DNA from: Micrococcaceae bacterium Sec5.1 | GTDB lineage: Bacteria > Actinomycetota > Actinomycetes > Actinomycetales > Micrococcaceae | Length of the DNA stretch: 64,000 bases | Assembly (NCBI GenBank): GCA_039636795.1 | Contig: CP143430.1 | Coordinates: forward strand, 4,464,001-4,528,000 | Reading direction: 5' to 3' | Shown: positions 16,182-24,802 of the stretch, piece after piece | How the letters are laid out: the number at the start of each line of letters is the position of its first letter | Position numbering within the stretch: the first letter of the stretch is position 1 | The notes under the pieces: generated by a model | The model's input: the letters and a program-made list of their open reading frames with translations, nothing else | The model's database searches: none | What the model was told of the DNA's origin: nothing | Position numbers and translations under genes: made by a program

Positions 16182-17321
16182 GTGGACATCGATCCCGTAC
16201 TCAAAGCACTGGCCGCTGCCCTGCATGGCGAGGGTCCCGCCGTCGAAATTGTGGTTCACGAGGACGGACGGCCGGAAGCCGTTCCGGTAGAGACCGGCGT
16301 GGAAGAGGCTGCAGTGGTGGTCCGAACCTCCGGCTCCACCGGGACGCCCAAGGCGACTGTCCTCACTGTGGATGCCCTGGCTGCGTCCTCTGTGGCCACG
16401 GCCATGGCATTGCGCGCCGAAGGCCAGTGGCTGCTCGCGCTCCCCCTTCAGTACGTGGCTGGCGTGCAGGTCCTGGTTCGCTCCCTCTACGCCGGGACGC
16501 GGCCCTGGGTGATGGATCAGTCGAACGGCTTCACGCCTGAGGCATTCACGGCTGCCGCCGAGGAACTGACGGACAAGATCCGCTTCACCTCGCTGGTACC
16601 CACCCAGCTGCAGCGGCTCCTGGACTCACCCGCCCCGGAAACCCTTGCTGTGCTGCGCCGCTTCAATGCCATCCTGCTGGGAGGCGCTCCGGCGTCGGCT
16701 GAGCTGCTGGCAAATGCCCACGCGGAGGGACTCCACGTTGTCACCACGTACGGCTCGGCCGAGACGTGCGGCGGGTGCGTGTACGACGGCGAGCCACTGG
16801 ACGGCGTCGAGGTCCGCATCGGCGAGGGCGAACTGGAAGGCCGCATCCTGCTGGGTGGCGAGACCGTGGCGGCGGGCTACCTTGACGCGCCGCGCGCCAC
16901 GAAGGCCGCGTTCTTCGAGGAGGACGGTGTGCGTTGGTACGTTACCGGCGACCTCGGCGAAGTTACCGGCGACGGCAAGCTCACCGTTCTGGGCCGTGCC
17001 GACGACGTCATCATCACCGGCGGCGTCAAAGCCTCCGCCGCGTACATCCAAAGCAAGCTGGAAGAGCTCGACGGCGTCAGCGCGGCTTTCGTCGCGGGTG
17101 TCCCATCACATGAATGGGGCCAGGCCGTGGCAGCTTACGTGGCCATAACCGATCCATCGCCGGAAGGCCTGAAGGGGTTCACGGCCCGCCGCGAAGCCGC
17201 ACTGGGCGTCCTGGCGCCGAAGACGGTCCTGGCGGAGAAGGAATTGCTCATGCTGCCTAACGGAAAACCGGACAGGCTGGCCATGATCGACCAGCTATCC
17301 GCCGCGCATCAGGGACAATAG
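16182..17321 (+). CDS. menE: o-succinylbenzoate-CoA ligase
   Basis: 379 residues, GTG start. Adenylate-forming enzyme that activates o-succinylbenzoate to its CoA ester, the substrate of MenB. AMP-binding motif TSGSTGTPKAT lies near residue 50, TYGSAETCGG near 190, VTGDLGEV near 255 and the C-terminal hinge and Lys region LPNGKPDR near 362. It is shorter than E. coli MenE (about 450), as is common in actinobacteria. Between menB and menA in one transcript. Confidence 0.94.
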   Translation: MDIDPVLKALAAALHGEGPAVEIVVHEDGRPEAVPVETGVEEAAVVVRTSGSTGTPKATVLTVDALAASSVATAMALRAEGQWLLALPLQYVAGVQVLVRSLYAGTRPWVMDQSNGFTPEAFTAAAEELTDKIRFTSLVPTQLQRLLDSPAPETLAVLRRFNAILLGGAPASAELLANAHAEGLHVVTTYGSAETCGGCVYDGEPLDGVEVRIGEGELEGRILLGGETVAAGYLDAPRATKAAFFEEDGVRWYVTGDLGEVTGDGKLTVLGRADDVIITGGVKASAAYIQSKLEELDGVSAAFVAGVPSHEWGQAVAAYVAITDPSPEGLKGFTARREAALGVLAPKTVLAEKELLMLPNGKPDRLAMIDQLSAAHQGQ

Positions 17322-17336
17322 AGAGGTTCTGCCCTC

Positions 17337-18263
17337 ATGACTCCGACTAAAGATCAACGCGAAACACACGAGGTACTGCACGTGGCGACAGCTGCACATT
17401 GGATTCAAGGAGCCCGGCTCCGCACACTGCCCGCGGCAATCGCGCCGGTACTGATCGGTTCGGCAGCGGCGTTTGAGCTCCATGCTTTCCGGCTGCCGAA
17501 TGCGATCCTTGCGGCACTCGTGGCGCTTCTTCTCCAAGTCGGCGTCAATTACGCCAATGACTACTCGGACGGCATCCGTGGGACCGACGAGGACCGGGTG
17601 GGGCCGCTGCGCCTGGTTGGTTCCGGACTCGCCAAGCCGGAGCAAGTGAAGTGGGCGGCCTTCGGATTGTTCGGCGCCGCCATGGTTTGCGGGCTGATCC
17701 TGGTCATCATTACCCAGACCTGGTGGCTGATCCTGGTGGGCCTCGGCTGCGTCCTGGCAGCCTGGGGCTACACGGGCGGCAAGAACCCCTACGGCTACCT
17801 TGGCCTGGGCGACGTCTTCGTCTTCGTGTTCTTCGGGCTGGTGGCAACGCTCGGCACCACGTACACCCAAGCCGGGCAGGTCAGCCTTGCTGCCGTCATT
17901 GGCGCGATCGGTACGGGGCTCATCGCCTGCGCCCTGCTCATGGCCAACAACGTCCGGGACATTCCCACGGACACGGCGGCCGGGAAACGCACTTTGGCCG
18001 TGCGTCTTGGAGACAGGCATGCCCGCGAGAGCTACGTGTTGATGCTGGCCGTCGCCATCCTGCTGGTGATTGTGCTGGCGCCCACCAAGCCTTGGATGTT
18101 GATCGTTCTCCTGCTGATCCCCGCCTGCCTGATGCCCGCTTGGCTCATGGTGAACGGCAAGAAGCGCAAGAGCCTCATTCCAGTGCTCAAGCAGACCGGC
18201 CTGATCAACCTCGGCTACAGCCTGCTGTTCTCGCTCGGCCTGATTCTGAGCCGCGGCTTCTAG
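17337..18263 (+). CDS. menA: 1,4-dihydroxy-2-naphthoate polyprenyltransferase
   Basis: 308 residues; GTG 17382 is a plausible alternative start giving the usual MenA beginning ATAAHWIQGARLRTLP. UbiA-family integral membrane enzyme with about nine segments, which prenylates and decarboxylates DHNA to demethylmenaquinone. The two Asp-rich prenyl-diphosphate motifs are NYANDYSDGIRGTDEDR (about residues 75-91) and NNVRDIPTD (about 204-212). Fifteen bases after menE. Confidence 0.94.
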   Translation: MTPTKDQRETHEVLHVATAAHWIQGARLRTLPAAIAPVLIGSAAAFELHAFRLPNAILAALVALLLQVGVNYANDYSDGIRGTDEDRVGPLRLVGSGLAKPEQVKWAAFGLFGAAMVCGLILVIITQTWWLILVGLGCVLAAWGYTGGKNPYGYLGLGDVFVFVFFGLVATLGTTYTQAGQVSLAAVIGAIGTGLIACALLMANNVRDIPTDTAAGKRTLAVRLGDRHARESYVLMLAVAILLVIVLAPTKPWMLIVLLLIPACLMPAWLMVNGKKRKSLIPVLKQTGLINLGYSLLFSLGLILSRGF

Positions 18264-18268
18264 GTTTC

Positions 18269-18298
18269 CCTACTTGGAACCTTTTCCTACTTGGAACC
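18269..18298. repeat. 13-bp direct repeat at the menA/DUF4229 junction
   Basis: CCTACTTGGAACC occurs at 18269-18281 and again at 18286-18298, the second copy holding the stop codon of the DUF4229 gene. It looks like a small local duplication of the 3' end of that gene. Confidence 0.7.
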
Positions 18299-18595
18299 CG
18301 GGCGTTTGTCGTTGTTGACGGCGATGTCCGGGTTCTGCTCCACGAGGCTATCCTCTGCCTCGGCGTCCTCAACCTCACCAGCGGTGCGGATGGGCTTGGC
18401 CCGGCCGGAAAAGCGTTCCCGCATGGCCGCAGTGGCGGCGTCGCGCTGTTTCTGGAAGAAGAGGTAACTGATGGCGAACGCGATCAGTCCCGCGAAGACC
18501 ACGGCCAGGATCCAACCCACCTGCAAAAAGGCGAACAGGATGAACAGCGGCACGAACAGCGCCAAACGGATGAGGGAATACTTCAGGAAAGCCAC
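18287..18595 (-). CDS. DUF4229 membrane protein
   Basis: 102 residues, GTG start. Two adjacent transmembrane segments occupy residues 1-45 (LIRLALFVPLFILFAFLQVG and a second GWILAVVFAGLIAFAISYLF), then a charged Arg/Glu-rich cytoplasmic tail. DUF4229 proteins commonly lie next to menA in Micrococcales, and this gene is convergent with it. No known function. A TAAACT box six bases before GTG suggests leaderless transcription. Confidence 0.85.
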   Translation of the reverse strand: MAFLKYSLIRLALFVPLFILFAFLQVGWILAVVFAGLIAFAISYLFFQKQRDAATAAMRERFSGRAKPIRTAGEVEDAEAEDSLVEQNPDIAVNNDKRPGSK

Positions 18596-18601
18596 TATCC
18601 A

Positions 18602-18607
18602 AGTTTA
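18602..18607 (-). promoter_or_regulatory. Leaderless -10 box for the DUF4229 gene
   Basis: TAAACT on the minus strand, six bases, then GTG at 18595. Confidence 0.5.
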
Positions 18608-18673
18608 GCCGCCCGGATGGTTGCACTCTGATCACGGCCGGAACCGGGCGTCCGGTGAATGCCATACGGCGAC

Positions 18674-18679
18674 TAGACT
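18674..18679 (+). promoter_or_regulatory. Leaderless -10 box for the PLDc_N protein gene
   Basis: TAGACT, six bases, then ATG at 18686. Same hexamer as at menB and at the HAD gene. Confidence 0.55.
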
Positions 18680-18685
18680 TGGTGC

Positions 18686-19129
18686 ATGCTCCGGGTTGTT
18701 GGCGTCGTCGTCGTCCTTGTTATCTTCGTCTACGCCCTCGTGGACGTGATACGTACGGATGGCAGATTCACACGCGGCATCTCCAAGCCCGCTTGGATCG
18801 TCGTCATGATCCTCCTGCCCCTCTTGGGTGCCGTCCTCTGGTTCATCTTCGGGCGGCCCTACGGCAAGCCCTCGGCGCAGCCCATCCGCCGCCACCCTAC
18901 CGCCCCGGATGATGATCCCGAGTTCCTCCGCAACCTCGAAACCCGCCGCCGGAACACCGCCGAAGAAGAACGCCTCAAGAAGCTCAAGGCAGAGCTCGAA
19001 GCCAAGGAACGGAAGCTCAAGGGTGCTGATGGCGCGGAGGGCAGCCAGGGCAATAAAGCCCCCGGATATAAGTCCGGCGATGCTAAACGCGGCGAGCCGG
19101 ATACCCATGGCACCGACGAACTGAAGTAG
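18686..19129 (+). CDS. PLDc_N (phospholipase D N-terminal-type) membrane protein
   Basis: 147 residues. Two transmembrane helices (about residues 2-20 and 32-52), the second ending in LLGAVLWFIFGRPYG, the hallmark of the PLDc_N domain found alone in actinobacterial membrane proteins. The C-terminal half is a highly charged coiled-coil-like stretch (ERLKKLKAELEAKERKLK). No catalytic HKD motif, so not a phospholipase itself. Function unknown; next gene begins five bases later. Confidence 0.8.
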   Translation: MLRVVGVVVVLVIFVYALVDVIRTDGRFTRGISKPAWIVVMILLPLLGAVLWFIFGRPYGKPSAQPIRRHPTAPDDDPEFLRNLETRRRNTAEEERLKKLKAELEAKERKLKGADGAEGSQGNKAPGYKSGDAKRGEPDTHGTDELK

Positions 19130-19134
19130 GGAAC

Positions 19135-19713
19135 ATGGCCCAGCAAGCTGATGGACCACGGCAGTCATTTACTTCCGCGTCCCCCAGCGGCGGGCCACCG
19201 ACTCTTGCACATCCACCCATTGAGGCCCTCCTGCGTCCACCACGCCCAGCACTGCTGGCAAGATCATTGTGGATAGCCAGCTTTGTCGCAGGAATCGCAG
19301 TAGTCATCACCAGCCTCCTTGCCCGCGACTCGCACCTGGACCGCCTGAAGAGTGTTATCGCAGGCAAGCTCCCCGATGGTGACGCCCTGGCTGTCGAGGG
19401 TGCAACCGCCGTCGTGTTCCTCGGAAGCCTGGCCATGCTTGCCCTGGTGGTCGCGATGGAAGCGGTCCTGCTGGCTGTGGCCTTCAAGCGCCGCAGCTGG
19501 GCGCGGTGGCTGCTTGCACCGCTGATCCTCCTGCACGCCGTGGTCACCGTAATCACCGCAGATTACGTCGTAGCCCCGGGAGGCGCGGGCGTCCTGTCCA
19601 CCGTGCTGCTTGCCGTCCAGTACGTCTTGGCTGCGGCAGGCCTGATCCTTTTGTTTCTGCCCTCCACCACGGCATGGTTGCTCAGCGGACGCCGACGCGC
19701 GACGGAAATCTAA
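19135..19713 (+). CDS. Four-helix membrane protein, unknown function
   Basis: 192 residues. A Pro/Ser-rich cytoplasmic N-terminus (HPPIEALLRPPRPALLARS) precedes about four hydrophobic segments (near 42-60, 88-115, 125-145, 155-178). It follows the PLDc_N gene closely with its own TAGGGAAC ribosome binding site, so they probably share a transcript. I recognise no family motif. Confidence 0.65.
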   Translation: MAQQADGPRQSFTSASPSGGPPTLAHPPIEALLRPPRPALLARSLWIASFVAGIAVVITSLLARDSHLDRLKSVIAGKLPDGDALAVEGATAVVFLGSLAMLALVVAMEAVLLAVAFKRRSWARWLLAPLILLHAVVTVITADYVVAPGGAGVLSTVLLAVQYVLAAAGLILLFLPSTTAWLLSGRRRATEI

Positions 19714-19768
19714 CCGCGCCCACTGTGGCTAAACGCCAGCGAGGGGGCGGGCGTCGAAAGCGGTCTGC

Positions 19769-20836
19769 TCAGAGCCCGGAGTATGAGTGCAGGCCGTTGA
19801 AAACCGTGTTCACGAGTGTGAAGTTGATGATCACGCATGCGTAGCCAACGATCGACAACCACGCTGCGCGGGTTCCCGTCCAACCACGGGTAGCCCGGGC
19901 GTGAAGGTAGCCGGCGTAGACCACCCAAATAACGAACGTCCACACTTCCTTGGGGTCCCAGCCCCAGAACCTGCCCCAGGCCTTCTCTGCCCAGATGGCA
20001 CCGAACATGAGCGTGAACGTCCAGCCGATGAAAGCGATAGCGTTGATGCGGTAGGACAGGTTTTCCAGGCTCAGCGCGTTCGGAACCACCCGCATGAAGC
20101 CGAGATTGTCAGCGCGGCCGGCGGCCAGGTTCTTCTGCCGGTACGACTGGACCAACTGCAGCGCGGACATGGCGAACGTCAAGGTAAACAGGGCCGAAGA
20201 GAGCACCGCGATGGAAACGTGGATGATCAGCCAGTAACTCTGCAGGGCCGGGACCAAGTGGCCCACCGGCGTCCAGAACGATACAGAGGCGGCCACCAGC
20301 ATGATGATTGCCAGCCCGATGACGAACGTACCCAGGAACCGCAGATCACGGCGGATGAGCACGATAAGGAAGACCGCCACGGCTACGAAAGCACCCGTGG
20401 TGAGGAACTCGTACATGTTTCCCCACGGCACGCGGCCTGCGCCCAGTGCACGGGTCACAACGCCCGCACCATGAATGAGCACGCCCAGTACTGTGAGTGC
20501 CACAGCCACCCGCGCAGGCACACGGCGTTCGGCGGAGTACTTCATGTCGCCTGCCGCGGTGCCACCCTCAACGGTGAGGCCCGACGTCGGACGCTCGGCC
20601 CGGCCAGCCGGCCCACCGGCGTCGGGCCCTCCCAAGCTTCCGTTGGCGCGACCAGCCGCCACGGCAACCTTCACTGCAGGAGCGCTGGCAGCAGCCTTCG
20701 CGTCGATGGCACGCAGCGCCTTGCTGCTCTTGGCCAGGTCCCAGGCAAACGCGATGAACGCCACGGTGTACGTGCCGGCGGCCAACAGCATGAACAGCTC
20801 GCTGTACTGGCCCAGGGTTTCGTTGATGACGGGCAT
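19769..20836 (-). CDS. ccsB: Cytochrome c biogenesis protein CcsB (ResC)
   Basis: 355 residues, about eight transmembrane segments. The tryptophan-rich haem-handling motif WGRFWGWDPKEVW lies near residues 288-300, with conserved His residues in flanking loops. It forms with ResB the System II haem translocase/cytochrome c haem lyase that attaches haem to apocytochromes outside the membrane. Start overlaps the resB stop (TAATG). An Ala/Gly-rich cytoplasmic loop (about residues 50-85) separates the first helix from the rest. Confidence 0.95.
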   Translation of the reverse strand: MPVINETLGQYSELFMLLAAGTYTVAFIAFAWDLAKSSKALRAIDAKAAASAPAVKVAVAAGRANGSLGGPDAGGPAGRAERPTSGLTVEGGTAAGDMKYSAERRVPARVAVALTVLGVLIHGAGVVTRALGAGRVPWGNMYEFLTTGAFVAVAVFLIVLIRRDLRFLGTFVIGLAIIMLVAASVSFWTPVGHLVPALQSYWLIIHVSIAVLSSALFTLTFAMSALQLVQSYRQKNLAAGRADNLGFMRVVPNALSLENLSYRINAIAFIGWTFTLMFGAIWAEKAWGRFWGWDPKEVWTFVIWVVYAGYLHARATRGWTGTRAAWLSIVGYACVIINFTLVNTVFNGLHSYSGL

Positions 20837-22554
20837 TACTGGTCCTTCGAGGTTGGGGAAGAGACTGTGGGGGTTTGTGCCGGCGTATCGGAGTCAGCGG
20901 GGATCTGCCATTCCCGGGCAAAAAGTTCACGGAGGGCTGCTGCTTCGCCCGCGAGTCGGTGGTCTTCGCCTCGGGCCAGCAGGCCGTATTCCACCATGGT
21001 GCGGCCGTCCGAGTGGGTTCCGGTGCGGACCCATACGCGGCGGCGGTTGACGTAAAGCGAAGTCACCAGGCCGGCTACGGCCAGGAGGCCGAAGATCAAA
21101 GCGTACAGCTGGCCAGGGTTGTGGTGGACATCCATGCCAATGTACTTCTTGACGCCGTCGAAGGTGATGCTGCCTTTGCCGTCCGGCAACGTTTTGGTCA
21201 TTCCTGGGGCCAGTGTGATTCCGCCGGCTTCAAGCTTTCGGCCATTGAGCTGTTGGAGGTTCCTGACGTCCAGCTCGAACACGTTCTGGGGAACGCCTTT
21301 GTCCAGGCCGAGGTCGCCGTAGTAGGAATCCAGGCTCAACTGGGGGTTGAAGAGTTCGGGACTTGCGCTGAAGGAGATGCCGTTCTCGGATTTGAAGGCC
21401 GTGGGCAGGAAGAAGCCTTGGAACGCCAACTGGTCCGGCTTGCCGTCCGGCACTTTGATGACCACGGACGAGTAGTAGTTATCGCCCTGGACCTTGGCCG
21501 TGACCGGCCCTTGGAAAGCAATGTTGCCATCGCCGTCGCGGACAGTCACCACGGGTGCGTAGCCGTTTCCGGTGAGGTAGAGGCTGGTGCCGCCCAGTGA
21601 AATGGGATCGTTGACCTTGAGGGTTTCCTTCTTCGCCGGCGAATCCGGATTTTCCTTGGTTGTGACCTCGGCCGTGTAGTCGATGGGCTGGCCGATCTTT
21701 TTGGGCGACTCGCGATCGAAGGTGGCTTCAAACTTGTCCAACTGAATGGAGTAAGGCTGGAGCCAGCTGCTTTGGAAGTTGGTGCCCGGGGTGAATTGGT
21801 CGTAGCCCACCAGAGTGTTGACGAACGTCTCACCTTCCACAAGGATCCGCTGGCCGCTGTACCCGAACAGGCCGCCGATGGCCACGGAAACCAGCACGCC
21901 GATCAGCGAAGTGTGGAAGACCAGGTTGCCGGCTTCCTTCAGGAAGCCGCGCTCGGCACCCAAGGACGGGAGGTCGCCGTCGGCGTCCCTGACCTCCACG
22001 CGATAGCCGCGCTTCTTGAGCAGTCCAGCGGCATCGTTGATAGCCTTCGACGCCGGGATCCCGGCGTCGGCCGGCAGAGCCAGCGTGCTGTACTCGGGCA
22101 GGCGCGAAAGGCGCTTGGGAGTGCGCGGCGGCTGCGATTTCAGCGCCTTGTAGTGGACGATGGCACGCGGGGTGACGCAGCCGATCAGGGAGATAAACAG
22201 CAGGATGTAAATGGCCGAGAACCAGGCGGACGAGTAGACGTCGTAGAGCTGAAGCGCGTCGAGGAACTGTCCGTAGGACGGGTTGTCCTTAATGTACTGG
22301 GTGACAACTGCCGGATTGGCGGCGCGTTGCGGGAAGAGGGACCCGGGCACCGCGCCCACGGCCAAGAGAAGCAGCAGGAACAACGCCGTCCGCATGCTCG
22401 TCAACTGGGTCCAAGCCCACCGAAGCATGCCAAGGATGCCAAGGGAGGGCAGCGCGGCCTCGGACTTGGCCTGCTGGAGTTTTCCTGCAGCTGTATTCGA
22501 GGCCGTGCTTTCAGCGGCTGGTGACTTCTTCTTGGCTTTCACGGACTCGCTCAT
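20836..22554 (-). CDS. resB: Cytochrome c biogenesis protein ResB
   Basis: 572 residues from ATG 22554, which overlaps the ccdA stop; the frame is open further upstream but only in antiparallel overlap with ccdA. Transmembrane helices near residues 65-85, 120-140 and 215-235, then a large extracytoplasmic domain and a last helix near 515, as in ResB. Works with CcsB in haem delivery and ligation. Charged N-terminus MSESVKAKKKSPAAES is cytoplasmic. Confidence 0.94.
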   Translation of the reverse strand: MSESVKAKKKSPAAESTASNTAAGKLQQAKSEAALPSLGILGMLRWAWTQLTSMRTALFLLLLLAVGAVPGSLFPQRAANPAVVTQYIKDNPSYGQFLDALQLYDVYSSAWFSAIYILLFISLIGCVTPRAIVHYKALKSQPPRTPKRLSRLPEYSTLALPADAGIPASKAINDAAGLLKKRGYRVEVRDADGDLPSLGAERGFLKEAGNLVFHTSLIGVLVSVAIGGLFGYSGQRILVEGETFVNTLVGYDQFTPGTNFQSSWLQPYSIQLDKFEATFDRESPKKIGQPIDYTAEVTTKENPDSPAKKETLKVNDPISLGGTSLYLTGNGYAPVVTVRDGDGNIAFQGPVTAKVQGDNYYSSVVIKVPDGKPDQLAFQGFFLPTAFKSENGISFSASPELFNPQLSLDSYYGDLGLDKGVPQNVFELDVRNLQQLNGRKLEAGGITLAPGMTKTLPDGKGSITFDGVKKYIGMDVHHNPGQLYALIFGLLAVAGLVTSLYVNRRRVWVRTGTHSDGRTMVEYGLLARGEDHRLAGEAAALRELFAREWQIPADSDTPAQTPTVSSPTSKDQ

Positions 22555-23309
22555 CAGATTGGCAACTTCACATCGGTTTGGAACCAGTACTGCAACTCGG
22601 TCACCCAGGTTCCCCACACACCGGTGGCCATCAGGATGCCGAGCAAAATCAGGATGCCTCCGCCAAACCGCTGGATCGCCAGGCGGTGGGTGCGGAAGAA
22701 GGACATGACGCCCATGCCCCGCCGGACGGCAAGGGCGATCAAGAGGAATGGGATACCCAGGCCAAGGCTGTAAACGAAGGCCAAAAGCGCGCCCTTTGCC
22801 GCCGACGATCCGCCGGACAAGCTCAGCAACTGTACCGCGGAGTATGTGGGTCCGATACATGGGGCCCAACCCAGGCCGAACGTCAGCCCCAGGAGCGGTG
22901 CGCCCCACAGGCCCGCCGGAGGCTTGGCATGGATTTTGGCGTCGCGCTGCAGCCAACCAAAGCCACCCATAAAGACGATGCCCATGAGGATGACCAGAAT
23001 GCCCAGCAGTTGGGTGATCCAGGCATTCTGTGGGCCCGTCAGGAGGGTCCCGAGCTGGCCAAACGCACCGCCCAGGAGGACAAAAATCACCGAGAAGCCC
23101 AGGACAAACAGTCCAATACCGGCGAGCATGCGGCCCCGCCGCTGCTTTTGGAGGTCGACGCCGGTCAGTCCCGTGACGTAGCCAAGGTAACCGGGTACGA
23201 GCGGCAGCACGCACGGCGAAAGGAACGAGACGAGTCCGGCCAGCAGCGCAACCGGCACAGCAAGCAGCAATGATCCATTCAGGATCGTCTCGGCGAAAGG
23301 ACTGTTCAT
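22554..23309 (-). CDS. ccdA: Cytochrome c biogenesis protein CcdA
   Basis: 251 residues, six transmembrane helices. The two conserved redox Cys are in LSPCVLPLVPG (helix 1) and GWAPCIGPTYS (helix 4), the signature of CcdA/DsbD-type thiol transporters. It passes reducing equivalents from cytoplasmic thioredoxin to the extracytoplasmic ResA-like protein, keeping apocytochrome Cys reduced. Five bases after that gene and overlapping resB. Confidence 0.95.
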   Translation of the reverse strand: MNSPFAETILNGSLLLAVPVALLAGLVSFLSPCVLPLVPGYLGYVTGLTGVDLQKQRRGRMLAGIGLFVLGFSVIFVLLGGAFGQLGTLLTGPQNAWITQLLGILVILMGIVFMGGFGWLQRDAKIHAKPPAGLWGAPLLGLTFGLGWAPCIGPTYSAVQLLSLSGGSSAAKGALLAFVYSLGLGIPFLLIALAVRRGMGVMSFFRTHRLAIQRFGGGILILLGILMATGVWGTWVTELQYWFQTDVKLPI

Positions 23310-23314
23310 GGGTA

Positions 23315-23920
23315 CTACTCAGCCACTGCGGACGTAATGAGGGCCTTCAAAGTGCTCTTCTCAATTTCGCCGAGGACGCGGGAGGCAACCTTGCCGTCCT
23401 TGTCCAGGACCAACGTGGTGGGCACCGCACCCGGAGGCACGATTCCAGACACGGACAGGAGCACGGCCCCGTCTTTGTCGTTGAAGCTCGGGTAGGTGAG
23501 GTTGAAGGTCTTGTCGAAGGCCTCCGCCGTGGCTTTCTCATCGCGCAGGTTAACGCCGAAGAATTGAACGCCTTGGTCCTTGAAGTCCTGGTGCAGGGCT
23601 TCAAGTTGGGGAGCTTCGACGCGGCAGGGGGCACAGGCCGCGAACCAGAAGTTCAAGACCGTGACTTTGCCCTTAAGGTCTTCGGGCTTGACCGTTGTTC
23701 CGCTGAAGAGTGTGCCCTTGAGCGCCACGGGCGCAGCGCGGTCCGCTTTGGCGAACTCAGTGACGGAACCGTCCCCGGCCACATAGTTCTTGTTGTCGCC
23801 TTTTCGGGCTTGCTCTGCGAGGGAATCCTTCTGGGCGCAGGCTGACAAGCCCATGGTAAGTCCTGCCAACAGGACACCACCGGCGGTGAGCACGCCACGG
23901 CGCGAAAGGTTGTTATCCAT
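23315..23920 (-). CDS. ResA/TlpA-type thiol-disulfide oxidoreductase (lipoprotein)
   Basis: 201 residues from ATG 23920; an upstream start would run into the preceding gene. The N-terminus has RRGVLTAGGVLLAGLTMGLSAC, a twin-arginine-like start and a lipobox with Cys23-region acylation. The thioredoxin fold carries CAPC in FAACAPCRVEAP and the cis-Pro region GAVPTTLVLD. It reduces apocytochrome c haem-binding Cys in the extracytoplasmic space, receiving electrons from CcdA, the next gene. Confidence 0.92.
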   Translation of the reverse strand: MDNNLSRRGVLTAGGVLLAGLTMGLSACAQKDSLAEQARKGDNKNYVAGDGSVTEFAKADRAAPVALKGTLFSGTTVKPEDLKGKVTVLNFWFAACAPCRVEAPQLEALHQDFKDQGVQFFGVNLRDEKATAEAFDKTFNLTYPSFNDKDGAVLLSVSGIVPPGAVPTTLVLDKDGKVASRVLGEIEKSTLKALITSAVAE

Positions 23921-23924
23921 GTGC

Positions 23925-24590
23925 CTATGCCCCCGGAGTGCTGGCTGCACCGGGAAGGAGCACCGCAGCAGGCTCGCTGTATTCGACCCGCACAATCTTG
24001 CCGTTGTCGTCCAGGACCAGGGACGTCAGGGAGGTCAGGGTGCACTCGCGCTTACGCGGGTCGTGCGCCAGCCGGCGTCTCTCGGCGGACAGGCGGGTGG
24101 ACCAGATGGGAAGCTGATGGCTGACGAGGATGGCTTCAGCGCCGTCGCCACCCAGTTCGATTGCCTTGACCCGCGCGTCTTCAACGGCGGCCAGGACCCG
24201 CGCGGCTTGCTCTTTATAGGGCTCGCCCCAGGACGGGCGCAGGGGGTTCCGGAAATAGAACCAGTGCTTGGGCTTCAAGAATTCGCTGCGAGTGGGGTGG
24301 AGTCCCTCAAAGTGGTTCTCCGCTTCGATGATCCTCGGGTCCGTATGGATGTCGAGATGGAGCGCCTCGGCAGTGGGCATGGCCGTTTCCTGGGCGCGCG
24401 TCAGCGGCGAGGCGACCAAGTGGACAATCCTGGCACCCTCGCTTGCGCGGACGGCAAAGTGCTCGGCCAGCATGCGGGCCATCTCCCGGCCCCGCTCGGA
24501 GAGGTGGAATTCAGGCAGCCGGCCATAGAGGACGCCATCGGGATTGTGGACCTCGCCATGGCGAAGCAGATGGACAGTTGCTTGGGGCAT
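23925..24590 (-). CDS. Histidine phosphatase family protein
   Basis: 221 residues. The phosphohistidine motif VHLLRHGEVHNPDG is at residues 5-18, VASPLTRAQET near 60, and the second His in VSHQLPIW near 155. Members dephosphorylate small metabolites or proteins. It is the first gene of the cytochrome c maturation operon with only four bases to the ResA-like gene, an arrangement common in actinobacteria; a direct role in maturation is not known. Confidence 0.9.
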   Translation of the reverse strand: MPQATVHLLRHGEVHNPDGVLYGRLPEFHLSERGREMARMLAEHFAVRASEGARIVHLVASPLTRAQETAMPTAEALHLDIHTDPRIIEAENHFEGLHPTRSEFLKPKHWFYFRNPLRPSWGEPYKEQAARVLAAVEDARVKAIELGGDGAEAILVSHQLPIWSTRLSAERRRLAHDPRKRECTLTSLTSLVLDDNGKIVRVEYSEPAAVLLPGAASTPGA

Positions 24591-24688
24591 GTTTACCAGT
24601 TTCTCAAAGAAGCGGGGCGATCCGAAATCTTCTACCGCTAGTAGAACTCAAAGTTTTCTCAAAATGTTCCGTGGAGTTGGAATAAAAG

Positions 24689-24700
24689 ATGCATATGCAT
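24689..24700. promoter_or_regulatory. 12-bp palindrome ATGCATATGCAT in the YceI promoter region
   Basis: A perfect palindrome just upstream of TTATACT (24703-24709), which resembles a -10 box. Its position within the likely promoter suggests an operator. The base composition around it is AT-rich compared with the neighbours. Confidence 0.4.
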
Positions 24701-24802
24701 GTTTATACTAGACACGAAGCTCGGTTGACGTTTCAAGTAAATGCATCAAACCACCGACCGGGCAAGCAAGCGGTACCTTCCACTACATACAGGAGCAACA
24801 TC

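Noticed and set aside
15123..16259. Minus-strand ORF of 378 codons over menB
   Set aside because: Antisense shadow of menB; no recognisable motif.
22555..23214. N-terminal extension of ResB
   Set aside because: The frame stays open but runs in another frame of ccdA on the same strand; the ATG at 22554 overlaps the ccdA stop and gives a normal ResB length.
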